A DNA stretch of 64,000 bases from Psychromonas sp. MME1 (lineage in GTDB: Bacteria; Pseudomonadota; Gammaproteobacteria; Enterobacterales; Psychromonadaceae): assembly GCF_041080865.1 (NCBI RefSeq), contig NZ_CP160906.1, forward strand, positions 1,550,001 through 1,614,000, given 5' to 3'. Position 1 is the first letter of the stretch; every line of letters starts with the position of its first letter. The position numbers and the translations under genes are program-made. The notes beneath the pieces were generated by a model, which was given only the letters and a program-made list of their open reading frames with translations, was not told where the DNA came from and made no database searches. Positions 1 to 8,123 of the stretch are shown here, one piece after another.

Positions 1-64
1 AAACGTATTTGTTTAAGTTAGATTAAACAGATAAGCCTCAAACCTTGAATTCAGAATAAAAGAA

Positions 65-85
65 TTATTTCGCGATGCAAATTAA
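65..85. promoter_or_regulatory. NagC/Mlc-type operator 1
   Basis: An imperfect inverted repeat with arms TTATTTCGC and GCAAATTAA around GAT. It resembles the TTATTT...AAATAA class of operator bound by NagC and Mlc, ROK-family repressors of amino-sugar and glucose genes. NagC is known to repress chiP in enterics, which makes it the likelier partner. The site lies about 440 bp from operators 2 and 3. Confidence 0.55.
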
Positions 86-97
86 ACAAATCAGAAG

Positions 98-113
98 CGT
101 GATTTTTATCACT
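98..113. promoter_or_regulatory. CRP-like site
   Basis: CGTGA-TTTTTA-TCACT matches the CRP consensus TGTGA-N6-TCACA at all but the two outermost positions. It sits 12 bp downstream of operator 1. This is compatible with cAMP-CRP activation of chiP from a distal promoter, or of a divergent gene to the left. Confidence 0.5.
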
Positions 114-503
114 TAAAGATATAAAAATGTTATTTCAAAGCGACAAACAATAACACTTAATGATCGATGAAAATTAATTAGATCAAAAATTCAACAGCAC
201 GCACTGGCAATGCAAAACATTATTGACCACAAAGAAACCACACCAGCCAAAAAATAACTAAAAACAACTTACAGAGTAACAGTTAAAGCACAGACAACAA
301 ACAGCAACAGCAACACAACAAGCCACTGTTTTAAAACAACTTTAAAATTCACAGAATAAAACTAAAAATACGAAACATCACGAACAACATCTAACAACCC
401 ACAAAAACATGCTCAAGATCTAAAAAACATACAAACAAGCACGGCTGGCATTTATAGTTTGAAGTAGCTCATATTTTCAACCACAAAACAAAAATAGAAG
501 TTG

Positions 504-524
504 TTATTTCGCGGCGCAAAAGTA
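504..524. promoter_or_regulatory. chiP regulatory region: NagC/Mlc-type operator 2
   Basis: This copy begins TTATTTCGCGGCGCAAAA and shares TTATTTYGCGNNRCAAA with the other two sites. It lies 40 bp upstream of operator 3 (about four helical turns) and about 130 bp before the chiP start codon. Paired with the distal site, it would fit repression by DNA looping. Confidence 0.55.
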
Positions 525-543
525 CTATTTAGTTGTTAAAAAG

Positions 544-564
544 TTATTTTGCGTAACAAATAAA
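544..564. promoter_or_regulatory. chiP regulatory region: NagC/Mlc-type operator 3
   Basis: TTATTTTGCG-TAACAAATAAA has clean outer arms, TTATTT and AAATAA. It is the operator closest to chiP, about 90 bp before the start codon, and probably overlaps the promoter. Confidence 0.55.
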
Positions 565-652
565 CATAGTGTTTGACACTAATTTATTACCAAGCAACCA
601 AACAGAGATACTTAATTGCTGGTAGTCAAGTCGATAAATAGGAGCAGTACAA

Positions 653-2068
653 ATGAAAACTCGGATTTTTAAACGCGCATCAGTCAGTGCAGCAGTGATT
701 ACAGCAATCGCAACATGTGCGATGACAGGACAAGCCGTTGCAGCAGATGACGTCAGCCCAGAATATAAAGCTGGCTATGAGAAATTTGTTGAAGATCACA
801 AATTAAGCGGCGGTTTGTTCTATTTCCAACGTGGTCGTGACCGTATGCAAGGTAAACCCGATCAAGATGGTAAATATCATTCAAATCTAAGCCACACAAC
901 CACACAGCTAGCACTGAACTATAACTCAGGATATGCATGGGATATGGTCGGTCTAGATTTAGCTGGTTTTACTGCCTATGACTTGGCCGTTGATGAAAGT
1001 AACCCTGTCAATCAAGAAAATGAATTCTCCTTTGCTGCCTCTAAATTTGGTGACAATTATAAATCAGGTAATGATGGTACACCTGCAAATGGCTACAGCA
1101 TTACAACTGCTGCGCTTAAGTTAAAAATGTTTGATGGTGCGATGACAGCGAAAGCCGGTCATACGCAACTCTATGTACCGGGGATCATTGGCGTGAACTG
1201 GTCTTATCAACCAGGTACTTACCAAGGTGGACAAGTGGAAGGTAATTTTGGTCCACTTTATGTAACCTATGCATACGCTAATGAATATAAAGCACCATGG
1301 TTTAAACAAACTGGCAAGTTCTACAAAGCACAAGCATGGGGTTCGTTAACGAGCGAAAATGAAATTGACTACATTCACGGTCTAGCAGCTCGTTATACTA
1401 TTGACGGTGGTCCAACGTTAACTGCATCATATGGTCAATCTGAAGGCTGGATGGATAGCTATTTTGCTAAAGTAGCACACACCTTCGATATTATGGGTGG
1501 TTTAAATACAAGCTACCAATTCTATGGTTCAGAAACTAATGATAATTTCTACGATGGTTTAGCACAATTACATGCAATTACCTTAGGCACCACCCAAGGT
1601 GCATATAGCTACCGTTTAGAGGGAACATATGTTAAGGCGGAAGGTGACTCAGGTAACTATCTACCTCGTATGACTAAGGGTTACGGAAACTCGCAGGGTG
1701 CATTGGAAATTTGGTGGGATTCTCGATCTGACTGGAATCACAATAATGAAAAGGCTGTTTTTACTGGTGTAACGCGTACACTGGATGATTTAGTTGACGC
1801 AAAAGGTTGGGCAGTTGGTCTTTCTGGTGCCTACGGTTGGGATGCTGAAAATGGTGATGGCTCTCTAACTAACGGTAAAGAGTACGCCTATAACGTTGAT
1901 GTAATGTATACAGTGCAAGATGGCTACCTAAAAGGGACATTATTTAAACTGCACTATACTGATTACACCAACAAGCAAGATGACCTAGGTGATTGGGCTT
2001 ATCCAAACATGTTCTCGTCAGAGAAAGACGTAAAATTCCATGTTGTGATCCCATTCTCCATCATATAG
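653..2068 (+). CDS. chiP: Chitoporin, OprD/ChiP-family outer-membrane channel
   Basis: Predicted outer-membrane beta-barrel that admits chito-oligosaccharides to the periplasm. Residues 1-30 form a signal peptide with a basic start, an alanine-rich core and a likely cut after QAVA. The mature part carries strings I recognise from E. coli ChiP (YbfM): GGLFYFQRGRDR, PGTYQGG, ANEYKAPW, SYQFYGS and EIWWDSRSDW. It ends in FSII, as expected of the last strand of an outer-membrane barrel. Its 471 residues are normal for the family. The start is supported by AGGAG 8 nt upstream. It is a single-gene unit behind NagC-type and CRP-type sites, with its own terminator. It therefore looks like the chitin-inducible porin; ChiP is preferred over a generic OprD porin because of the long motif agreement. 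Confidence 0.9.
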   Translation: MKTRIFKRASVSAAVITAIATCAMTGQAVAADDVSPEYKAGYEKFVEDHKLSGGLFYFQRGRDRMQGKPDQDGKYHSNLSHTTTQLALNYNSGYAWDMVGLDLAGFTAYDLAVDESNPVNQENEFSFAASKFGDNYKSGNDGTPANGYSITTAALKLKMFDGAMTAKAGHTQLYVPGIIGVNWSYQPGTYQGGQVEGNFGPLYVTYAYANEYKAPWFKQTGKFYKAQAWGSLTSENEIDYIHGLAARYTIDGGPTLTASYGQSEGWMDSYFAKVAHTFDIMGGLNTSYQFYGSETNDNFYDGLAQLHAITLGTTQGAYSYRLEGTYVKAEGDSGNYLPRMTKGYGNSQGALEIWWDSRSDWNHNNEKAVFTGVTRTLDDLVDAKGWAVGLSGAYGWDAENGDGSLTNGKEYAYNVDVMYTVQDGYLKGTLFKLHYTDYTNKQDDLGDWAYPNMFSSEKDVKFHVVIPFSII

Positions 2069-2103
2069 TTGCTAATAGATTGTAATTATTTCCAGTGTAA
2101 CTT

Positions 2104-2132
2104 AGCCGTTTAGCAAACCTAAACGGCTTTTT
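2104..2132 (+). terminator. Rho-independent terminator of chiP
   Basis: A 10-bp perfect stem AGCCGTTTAG / CTAAACGGCT with a 5-base loop is followed by a short T run. It starts 35 bases after the chiP stop codon and ends just short of the convergent EAL gene. Confidence 0.85.
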
Positions 2133-2138
2133 AGCTGA

Positions 2139-4640
2139 TTACTCATCGCTAACATCATTATCTTGTTCAATCAGCTTATATTTTAATAACTCATGAATTG
2201 TGACCACGCCGAGACATCCTGTTGATTGTTCATTTTGTACTACGACGATGGCTTCAGGATCCTGTAAAAATATCTCATCAAGATCAGCAACGTGGCTAGT
2301 TAATGTCAGCCGAGAAAAGGCCCGATTCATCACCTGGTGAACTCGTTTTTCGAGGGTTAAAAGATCTCTTTTTTGCTCCCCTTCCGTATCAAGATAAGGG
2401 CTTAATGCAGCAAACATATCTTTGGATCTTAAAATACCAATACATTGACCTTCATTCATAACCAAAATGTAATTATCGATTTGTCCGGAAAATAATCTCT
2501 TTGCATCAAATAAGCGTTGATCGGGTGAAATTCGACCATATTGACTATTCATTATGCGGCTAACGGTAATCAATGGTCGTTGATAAACTAAGCTGAATAG
2601 TTCTTGGCGAACGGGATTAGAAGAAGAAGATAGTATTTTTTCTAGGCTTTGTGCTTTGTTAATCAAATACCCCTGTATCAAATCTACTTTAATACGCGAT
2701 AACAATTTAAATTCATCAATATTTTCAACACCTTCCGCGACGACCTTGACCCCCATTTGGTGGGCTAATTTAGTTAGCATGACTATCATAGTATATTCAT
2801 TACTATCTGTCGTTAGCCCTGTAATAAAGGATTTATCGATTTTGAGAATGTTAACAGATAAATTTTTAAGATACGAAAAAGCAGAATACCCCGTGCCAAA
2901 GTCGTCAAGTGCAACCTGAACCCCCTGTTTTTGTAACTTTTCTACCCATATTTTTTGTCTTTCAATATTATCAAAGAAAGCTGATTCTGTGAGTTCAATG
3001 GTCACTTTACTTAAGTCAGCACCTGAATGCTGTAAAATTTCAATGGTTTCCTCAAGACAACATTTAGAGACGCGATCATTCGCTAAGGATCGATTAATTG
3101 CCATGCCAATCTCTTCGCATTGAAAGTGTTTTTGTAATAAAGGGAGTGCCTTTAATGCTTTTCTGGTCACTTTACGATCGATTTCATCTACCCAATCATG
3201 CTCTTCAGCTATATTGATTAATTCTTGCGTCGTGTAGCTCAATGCTGTATCTAATTTGATTCGAAGTAGAGCCTCAAATTTATTAATACGCATGCTGTTC
3301 ATATCGATAATAGGTTGGTAATTAACTTCTATTTGGTCATTTATTAAAGCGGCTTTTAATAACTTAGCTAGCACCTGTTTCTTGTCGAAACGTTTTGTAA
3401 AGAGGCGATCGAAATAATAAATAGCGCCCTCATTATTGCGCGGGTTCGCTATTAATGTTTGCATACTATGGGTCATCAATTGTCCATGACTATTGGCATC
3501 AGCAAAGAGAATCGATGCCCCCATATTAATATGTAAATTGATATTGATACTAGATAGCGATTGGTCGTCGCCCATCGCTTCTAAGGTATTTTTCACTTTT
3601 TGTAATAAAAGGTTAATTTTATCGGCATCTTTATTCATCACCCAATATGCGCCAAAAATTGAATGGCTAATCAAACCTAGATGACCGTGTTGGCCTGCAA
3701 TGTTAAAACGTTGCATTATTAACCACTGTATTAATGAGCTGTTTATCTTTTGTAATGATTGAGCAGTGAATGCAACAAAAACAATAGTTTTATTTGGACT
3801 AAGGCAGCTATATGCATTCTCAAGCTCTTTTGTAAATGTAATTTTATCTGGAATATATAATTTACTGTCGTTTAAATCACTACCCGTGAAGATGTCCGTA
3901 GATACATCCAGTTTGGTACTCTCTACAAAATAAAAATGTTCACCAGAGTTCAAATCTAACCGGCGCAAGATAATATCGTGGGTATAAATTTCAGCCTGTT
4001 TATTCTTAGCTAATATTTCACCGCGCCACACTTTGCACTCATCGACCTTAGACCATATTTTTCGATAAAAATCAGCCCCATAATGTCCCGGTTTTAATAG
4101 ACGAGCATGTTTCCCAAGCAATTCATGCTCTAAATAACCTGTTTCGCTACAGTAAGCGTCATTGACCTTTATAATATAGTGATCAGCATCGGCAAGCATT
4201 AACGCCTTTTGAGAATGGGTAAATGTTAATATCAAGGCTTCATTTATTTGTGCTGCATAGGCGTATTTTTTTAATAGTTTTATATGCCCTACTAGCGCCA
4301 AATTAGCCTGCTTTTTATCTTCAAAATTAACATAAAACTCAATAAGGTACTCGTCATTCAATAGCGTAGATAAAAAGGTATTTGTACTACTTTGCTGGCT
4401 AACTAAAGTGTTTTTAATCTGCTGCTGTAGTTCAATCGTCTGTTTTTCACCGAAGCTTTTACAAATACTATCTAGAGTAAGCTGAACCTTTTTGTCATAG
4501 CCTAAAAAATCTAATAACTGCGCATCACAAGTTAACTTTCCCGTTGATAAGTCACACCTCCATTGAAAAAAGGGTATTTTGTCGGCCATTATATTCTTTT
4601 TATTAGATTTGTTTATTTGCATACTCAATCTCTCTATCAA
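2139..4640 (-). CDS. PAS / degenerate GGDEF / EAL / CBS protein, probable c-di-GMP phosphodiesterase
   Basis: An 833-residue soluble multidomain protein likely to hydrolyse cyclic di-GMP. A PAS domain spans about 140-245. Residues 260-415 resemble a GGDEF domain whose signature is lost: HSIFG stands where GGDEF would be, so cyclase activity is unlikely. The EAL domain at about 425-670 keeps the EAL triplet (455-457), TES (551-553), DDFGTGYS from 579, IDKSF near 601, AEGVE near 635 and QGY near 656. These are the metal and catalytic positions of active enzymes. Two CBS modules (about 690-825) end the protein and could sense adenine nucleotides. No transmembrane segment is visible. It is transcribed alone, convergent with chiP. 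The start is uncertain; M7 and M18 are alternatives. Confidence 0.88.
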   Translation of the reverse strand: MIERLSMQINKSNKKNIMADKIPFFQWRCDLSTGKLTCDAQLLDFLGYDKKVQLTLDSICKSFGEKQTIELQQQIKNTLVSQQSSTNTFLSTLLNDEYLIEFYVNFEDKKQANLALVGHIKLLKKYAYAAQINEALILTFTHSQKALMLADADHYIIKVNDAYCSETGYLEHELLGKHARLLKPGHYGADFYRKIWSKVDECKVWRGEILAKNKQAEIYTHDIILRRLDLNSGEHFYFVESTKLDVSTDIFTGSDLNDSKLYIPDKITFTKELENAYSCLSPNKTIVFVAFTAQSLQKINSSLIQWLIMQRFNIAGQHGHLGLISHSIFGAYWVMNKDADKINLLLQKVKNTLEAMGDDQSLSSININLHINMGASILFADANSHGQLMTHSMQTLIANPRNNEGAIYYFDRLFTKRFDKKQVLAKLLKAALINDQIEVNYQPIIDMNSMRINKFEALLRIKLDTALSYTTQELINIAEEHDWVDEIDRKVTRKALKALPLLQKHFQCEEIGMAINRSLANDRVSKCCLEETIEILQHSGADLSKVTIELTESAFFDNIERQKIWVEKLQKQGVQVALDDFGTGYSAFSYLKNLSVNILKIDKSFITGLTTDSNEYTMIVMLTKLAHQMGVKVVAEGVENIDEFKLLSRIKVDLIQGYLINKAQSLEKILSSSSNPVRQELFSLVYQRPLITVSRIMNSQYGRISPDQRLFDAKRLFSGQIDNYILVMNEGQCIGILRSKDMFAALSPYLDTEGEQKRDLLTLEKRVHQVMNRAFSRLTLTSHVADLDEIFLQDPEAIVVVQNEQSTGCLGVVTIHELLKYKLIEQDNDVSDE

Positions 4641-5224
4641 AACAGCTAAAAATGGCTATTTAGCAACAATCATAGTGTGAATGTTACAGGTTATTAAAAT
4701 AAATCAATTTAAAATCACTACTATAATCATCTATTAAATAACTAAGGGAGTAAATCTTATTAACTGAAAATTCAACACACAGCACACAATAGCGATGAAA
4801 TGAAGTATGGGTTATGAATTTTACACAGAAAGAAACAATCAATGAGAAGCGTAAATTATCGATATCCTTTGCGAAACTGACAAAGAGTAAGTGCGTGATT
4901 TTGCCTATTAAATAGGCCCGTTATTTATGTCTATTGCTAATAATTACCTATTTTAAAAATATTCTGCTAAGTAAGTCATACATCCTAAAAAATTAACATG
5001 CAATTATTAAAAATAGGTCTTCGCTCACTATTTCTTAAAAATTAATCAATGTTATTTTGTGTCTAAGTGAAATTTAAATTACCCTAGCATTGTTTGCATA
5101 AAAACAAGGTGTTGTAGTCATTAAGCAAGCAAATATATAGCTATAGCACTAACAATAATAACTATAGATTTGTTAAGGGTTTCTCTTTTAACAAAATAAA
5201 ACATAAATATTATAAGGAAATATT
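4641..5224 (+). promoter_or_regulatory. Intergenic region between the EAL and CBM41-lipoprotein genes
   Basis: 584 very AT-rich bases with no open frame worth calling. It serves as the upstream region of both divergent genes. Visible elements are a palindrome GCCTATT-A-AATAGGC at 4903-4917 and an inverted repeat TTGTTAA / TTAACAA at 5170-5194, 31 bases before the lipoprotein start. I found no convincing CRP or MalT site. Confidence 0.5.
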
Positions 5225-5692
5225 ATGACTTTTAAACATTTACTCGCAGGCTTCGCCGCAATCGCAGTGGTAGGCTGTTCTTCTACTCCAGCAAATAATG
5301 ATCAAGCTGCAGCTGAAACAGCAGTTGTTGCCGATGCTGGCGAAACTAATATCCCTGGTTTATATACACCAGCTCCAGATCAAGCTGTGATCTACTACAA
5401 ACGTGCTGACAACGATTATACGGACTGGGGTCTACACCTTTGGTCTGGTGATGTAGTTGAAGAAACTAGCTGGTACGATGCATTCCCTCTAACAGGTGTT
5501 TCAGATAAATACGGCGCATACTACGTTGTACCACTTAAAAGTGCTGATTGGAAAGAGTTCAAATTTATTGTACACATGGGTAATTCAAAAGATTTAGGTG
5601 GTCTTGACCACTCTTACTCACGTGAAAAATTCGGTGTAGATGTATTTACTACCGAAGGCAGTGCTGTACTAAAAGCAGATCCTGAAATGTAA
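5225..5692 (+). CDS. Solo CBM41 (pullulanase-type) alpha-glucan-binding lipoprotein
   Basis: A 155-residue lipoprotein. The signal peptide ends in the lipobox VVGC with the acylated cysteine at residue 18. Serine at +2 predicts sorting to the outer membrane. After a linker rich in alanine and acidic residues, residues 52-150 look like a single CBM41 domain, the starch/glycogen-binding module found at the N-terminus of pullulanases. Visible hallmarks are VIYYKR, DYTDWGLHLW, YGAYYVVPLK, FKFIVHMG and KDLGG. The tryptophans at 68 and 73 would stack on glucose rings. No catalytic domain follows. It stands alone with a terminator behind it. A role in capturing alpha-glucans at the cell surface or in the periplasm is inference; glgP, pgm and glgX-type genes lie elsewhere in the window. 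Confidence 0.8.
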   Translation: MTFKHLLAGFAAIAVVGCSSTPANNDQAAAETAVVADAGETNIPGLYTPAPDQAVIYYKRADNDYTDWGLHLWSGDVVEETSWYDAFPLTGVSDKYGAYYVVPLKSADWKEFKFIVHMGNSKDLGGLDHSYSREKFGVDVFTTEGSAVLKADPEM

Positions 5693-5723
5693 GCGACTAG
5701 CTTACTTTAGATCTATAGTAAAT

Positions 5724-5746
5724 AAAGGTGCCTAACGGCACCTTTT
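5724..5746. terminator. Bidirectional Rho-independent terminator
   Basis: AAAGGTGCC-TAAC-GGCACCTTTT forms a stem with A and T tails on both strands. It can stop both the lipoprotein transcript (plus) and the long mreB-to-tldD operon (minus). Confidence 0.85.
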
Positions 5747-5759
5747 CTATATAAGTGAA

Positions 5760-7204
5760 TTAATTTGTTCCACCGACTGTCAATTGATCTATTTTCAAGG
5801 ATGGCTGCCCGACCCCAACTGGGACACTTTGCCCCTCTTTGCCACAAACACCAACACCGGGATCAAGGGACAGATTATTAGCGACCATTGAGATTTTTTT
5901 CATTGCATCAAAGCCATTACCGATAAGGGTGGCACCTTTAATCGGAGCGGTAATTTTACCATCTTCAATTAAATAGGCTTCAGAAGCAGAAAATACAAAT
6001 TTACCCGAAGTAATATCAACCTGCCCACCACCAAAATTGGGGGCATAAATTCCTTTTTTAACACTCTCAATTAGTTCATCATGTTCACTCTCACCATTGA
6101 GCATGTAGGTATTGGTCATTCGTGGTAAAGGCAAATGAGCATAGGATTCGCGGCGACCATTTCCGGTCGGATTAGATCCCATTAATCGGGCATTAAGCTT
6201 ATCCTGCATATATCCTTTTAAAACACCATTTTCAATTAACACATTACGTTGCCCAACAGTGCCTTCATCATCAATATTAATTGAGCCACGTTGATCTTTG
6301 ATTGTACCATCGTCAATCACAGTACAGTATTTAGAGGCAACTTGCTGTCCGATACAACCCGAATACGCAGAGGAGCCCTTGCGATTAAAATCACCTTCTA
6401 GCCCATGGCCAACAGCTTCATGTAAAAGCACACCAGGCCATCCTGCTCCTAAAATAACAGGCATGAACCTCCAGGCGCTGCAACGGCATCAATATTGACC
6501 ATTGCTTGACGGACAGCTTCTCGCGCATAGGAAAAAGCCATTGCTTCTCCCTCTTGGCTGTCGGTAAAGTAATCAAGGTCAAATCGTCCCCCACCACCAG
6601 CACTGCCACGCTCTCTTTTACCATTTTTTTCAATCAGCACGGAGCAGCCAAAGCGGACTAATGGACGAATATCTGAGGCTAATGTGCCATCACTTGCAAC
6701 AACTAGAATTTCTTCATAAACGGCATTTAAAGAAACATTAACTTCACAGACCATTGGCTCAAGTGCACGAGTGAAAATATCGACTTGTTTTAAAAGCGTT
6801 ATTTTTTTATCTTCTGATAAGCTAGCAAGAGGATCGGATGGCATATATACCAGTTTAGGCGGCGGTGATAAAGATAATTTAACTTCTCTTTCTTGACCAC
6901 TTTTAGTGATACTGCGAGCAGCATTAACAGCTTCCACAATAGCTCTTTTTGATATTTGATCAGAGTAGGCAAATCCCGTTTTTTCCCCAGCAACAGCGCG
7001 TATACCAACGCCTTTCTCGATGTTATAACTGGCATCCTTAACAATACCATCTTCTAACAACCACGATTCATGACGACTGGCTTGGAAATAGAAATCAGCA
7101 TAATCAATTTGCGGCATGCAAATACGCCCTAGCTGTTGTTCTAGATCGTTAAGCTGTAATTGTGCGGGTGCTAAAAAGCGCTCACAAACTTGATCGAAAG
7201 ACAT
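5760..7204 (-). pseudogene. tldD: Metalloprotease TldD, interrupted by a one-base deletion
   Basis: TldD forms a zinc peptidase with TldE/PmbA, involved in microcin maturation and CcdA turnover in E. coli. Two adjacent frames make up the gene. The N-terminal 251-residue piece (7204 down to 6449) runs correctly to VAAPGG and then ends in CLLF. The C-terminal 234-residue piece (6464 down to 5760) starts [11 protein letters not shown] and contains the zinc motif [11 protein letters not shown]. The total span is 1445 bases, exactly one short of 482 codons, which is the usual TldD length. One base is therefore missing near 6465-6470. GGAGG lies 3 bases before the downstream ATG, closer than a good ribosome site. 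It is the last gene of the mreB operon. It is either a genuine pseudogene or a sequencing error; the rest of the sequence shows no decay. Confidence 0.88.
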
Positions 7205-7244
7205 AGTTGTTCCTTTAAATTATAAAAAGCCGCCTATTTATGGT

Positions 7245-8123
7245 TTACGACTCGCTGATTAAGGTTGTAATAAAACGGTTATGTTGTGAGACGGGCATCG
7301 CCATACGGATCTCATCAATTAATTTTTTTTCAAACTCACTAACAATGAAAGCATCCCCTGAATAGCACTCTGTTAACACTTTCCCCCAAGGCGATATGAT
7401 CATAGAGTGACCATAGGTCTGTCGACCACAGGGGTGCGTTCCACCTTGGTTAGCGGCAACGACATAACACTGATTTTCTATCGCTCTTGCCTGTAATAAG
7501 GGTAGCCAATGCGCGTAACCTGTCGGCTGTGTAAATGCGGCAGGTACTAATATGACTTCGGCTCCATTATCTCGTAATGCCTGAAACAGAGAGGGAAAAC
7601 GGAGATCATAACAGATAGCTAAACCCACTTTGACTGATTTATTACCATTTTTCCAATCAAACAATTGTAAATCTTGCCCGGCTAAAAAAGTATCGGATTC
7701 TTTATATAAACCTTTCGCATCACTCACTAGCGCATCAAACAGGTGGATTTTGTGGTAATGGCTGATTAATCTCCCCTGCGGTGAAAAAACCAAACTGGTT
7801 GTATAAATTCCACTCTGTTGCGGTTGACTTTGTTCAGGCCGAATTGGAAAGCTGCCACAGACTAAATAGCATTGGTAACGTGCAGCAAGGCAAGCTAATT
7901 GTGATTGTAAAACCCCCTCTCCAATCTGCTCTGCTAATGTTAAATAAGCCGCTTTATTAGCAAAACTTAGTGCATTTTCTGGTAACAAAACAAGTTGATT
8001 AGGTATCGGTTCAAGGTCAGATAATAAACGTTCAATGGTTGCGATATTTTGTTCAGGCTCAGCTACACTAACCATTTGTAATGCAGATAAATTAAAGCGT
8101 TTAGGGTTGGCCGCTTTTATCAT
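7245..8123 (-). CDS. Nitrilase-superfamily amidohydrolase (YbeM/Nit-like)
   Basis: A 292-residue carbon-nitrogen hydrolase. The Glu-Lys-Cys triad is visible in LLPENAL (Glu), YHKIHLFD (Lys) and AICYDLRFP (Cys). The order and spacing are those of the Nit1/Nit2/YbeM branch, whose members hydrolyse omega-amides such as deaminated glutathione. The substrate here cannot be read from sequence. The gene overlaps the 3' end of yhdP by 23 bases and precedes tldD by 40, so it is translated as part of the mreB-yhdP-tldD operon. E. coli lacks this gene at this place. Confidence 0.85.
   Translation of the reverse strand: MIKAANPKRFNLSALQMVSVAEPEQNIATIERLLSDLEPIPNQLVLLPENALSFANKAAYLTLAEQIGEGVLQSQLACLAARYQCYLVCGSFPIRPEQSQPQQSGIYTTSLVFSPQGRLISHYHKIHLFDALVSDAKGLYKESDTFLAGQDLQLFDWKNGNKSVKVGLAICYDLRFPSLFQALRDNGAEVILVPAAFTQPTGYAHWLPLLQARAIENQCYVVAANQGGTHPCGRQTYGHSMIISPWGKVLTECYSGDAFIVSEFEKKLIDEIRMAMPVSQHNRFITTLISES

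Larger units (their letters stand above)
1..652 (+). promoter_or_regulatory. Long non-coding control region upstream of chiP
   Basis: No credible gene is visible in these 652 bases. The region holds three copies of TTATTTYGCGNNRCAAA (65-81, 504-520, 544-560), a CRP-like palindrome (98-113), and a strikingly A/C-rich, G-poor stretch at about 241-420. By my count 241-420 has roughly 95 A, 44 C, 26 T and 15 G. A TTGACA hexamer lies at 573-578 but has no good -10 partner at normal spacing, so the chiP start point is not settled. The operator and CRP pair near base 65-113 could instead serve a divergent gene to the left of the window. Confidence 0.7.

Noticed and set aside
573-578. TTGACA hexamer before chiP as a sigma-70 promoter
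   Set aside because: No acceptable -10 box at 15-19 bases spacing, so the promoter cannot be called.
6455-6475. Programmed -1 frameshift in tldD
   Set aside because: No slippery heptamer or downstream pseudoknot is apparent; TldD is not known to use recoding. A plain deletion is simpler.
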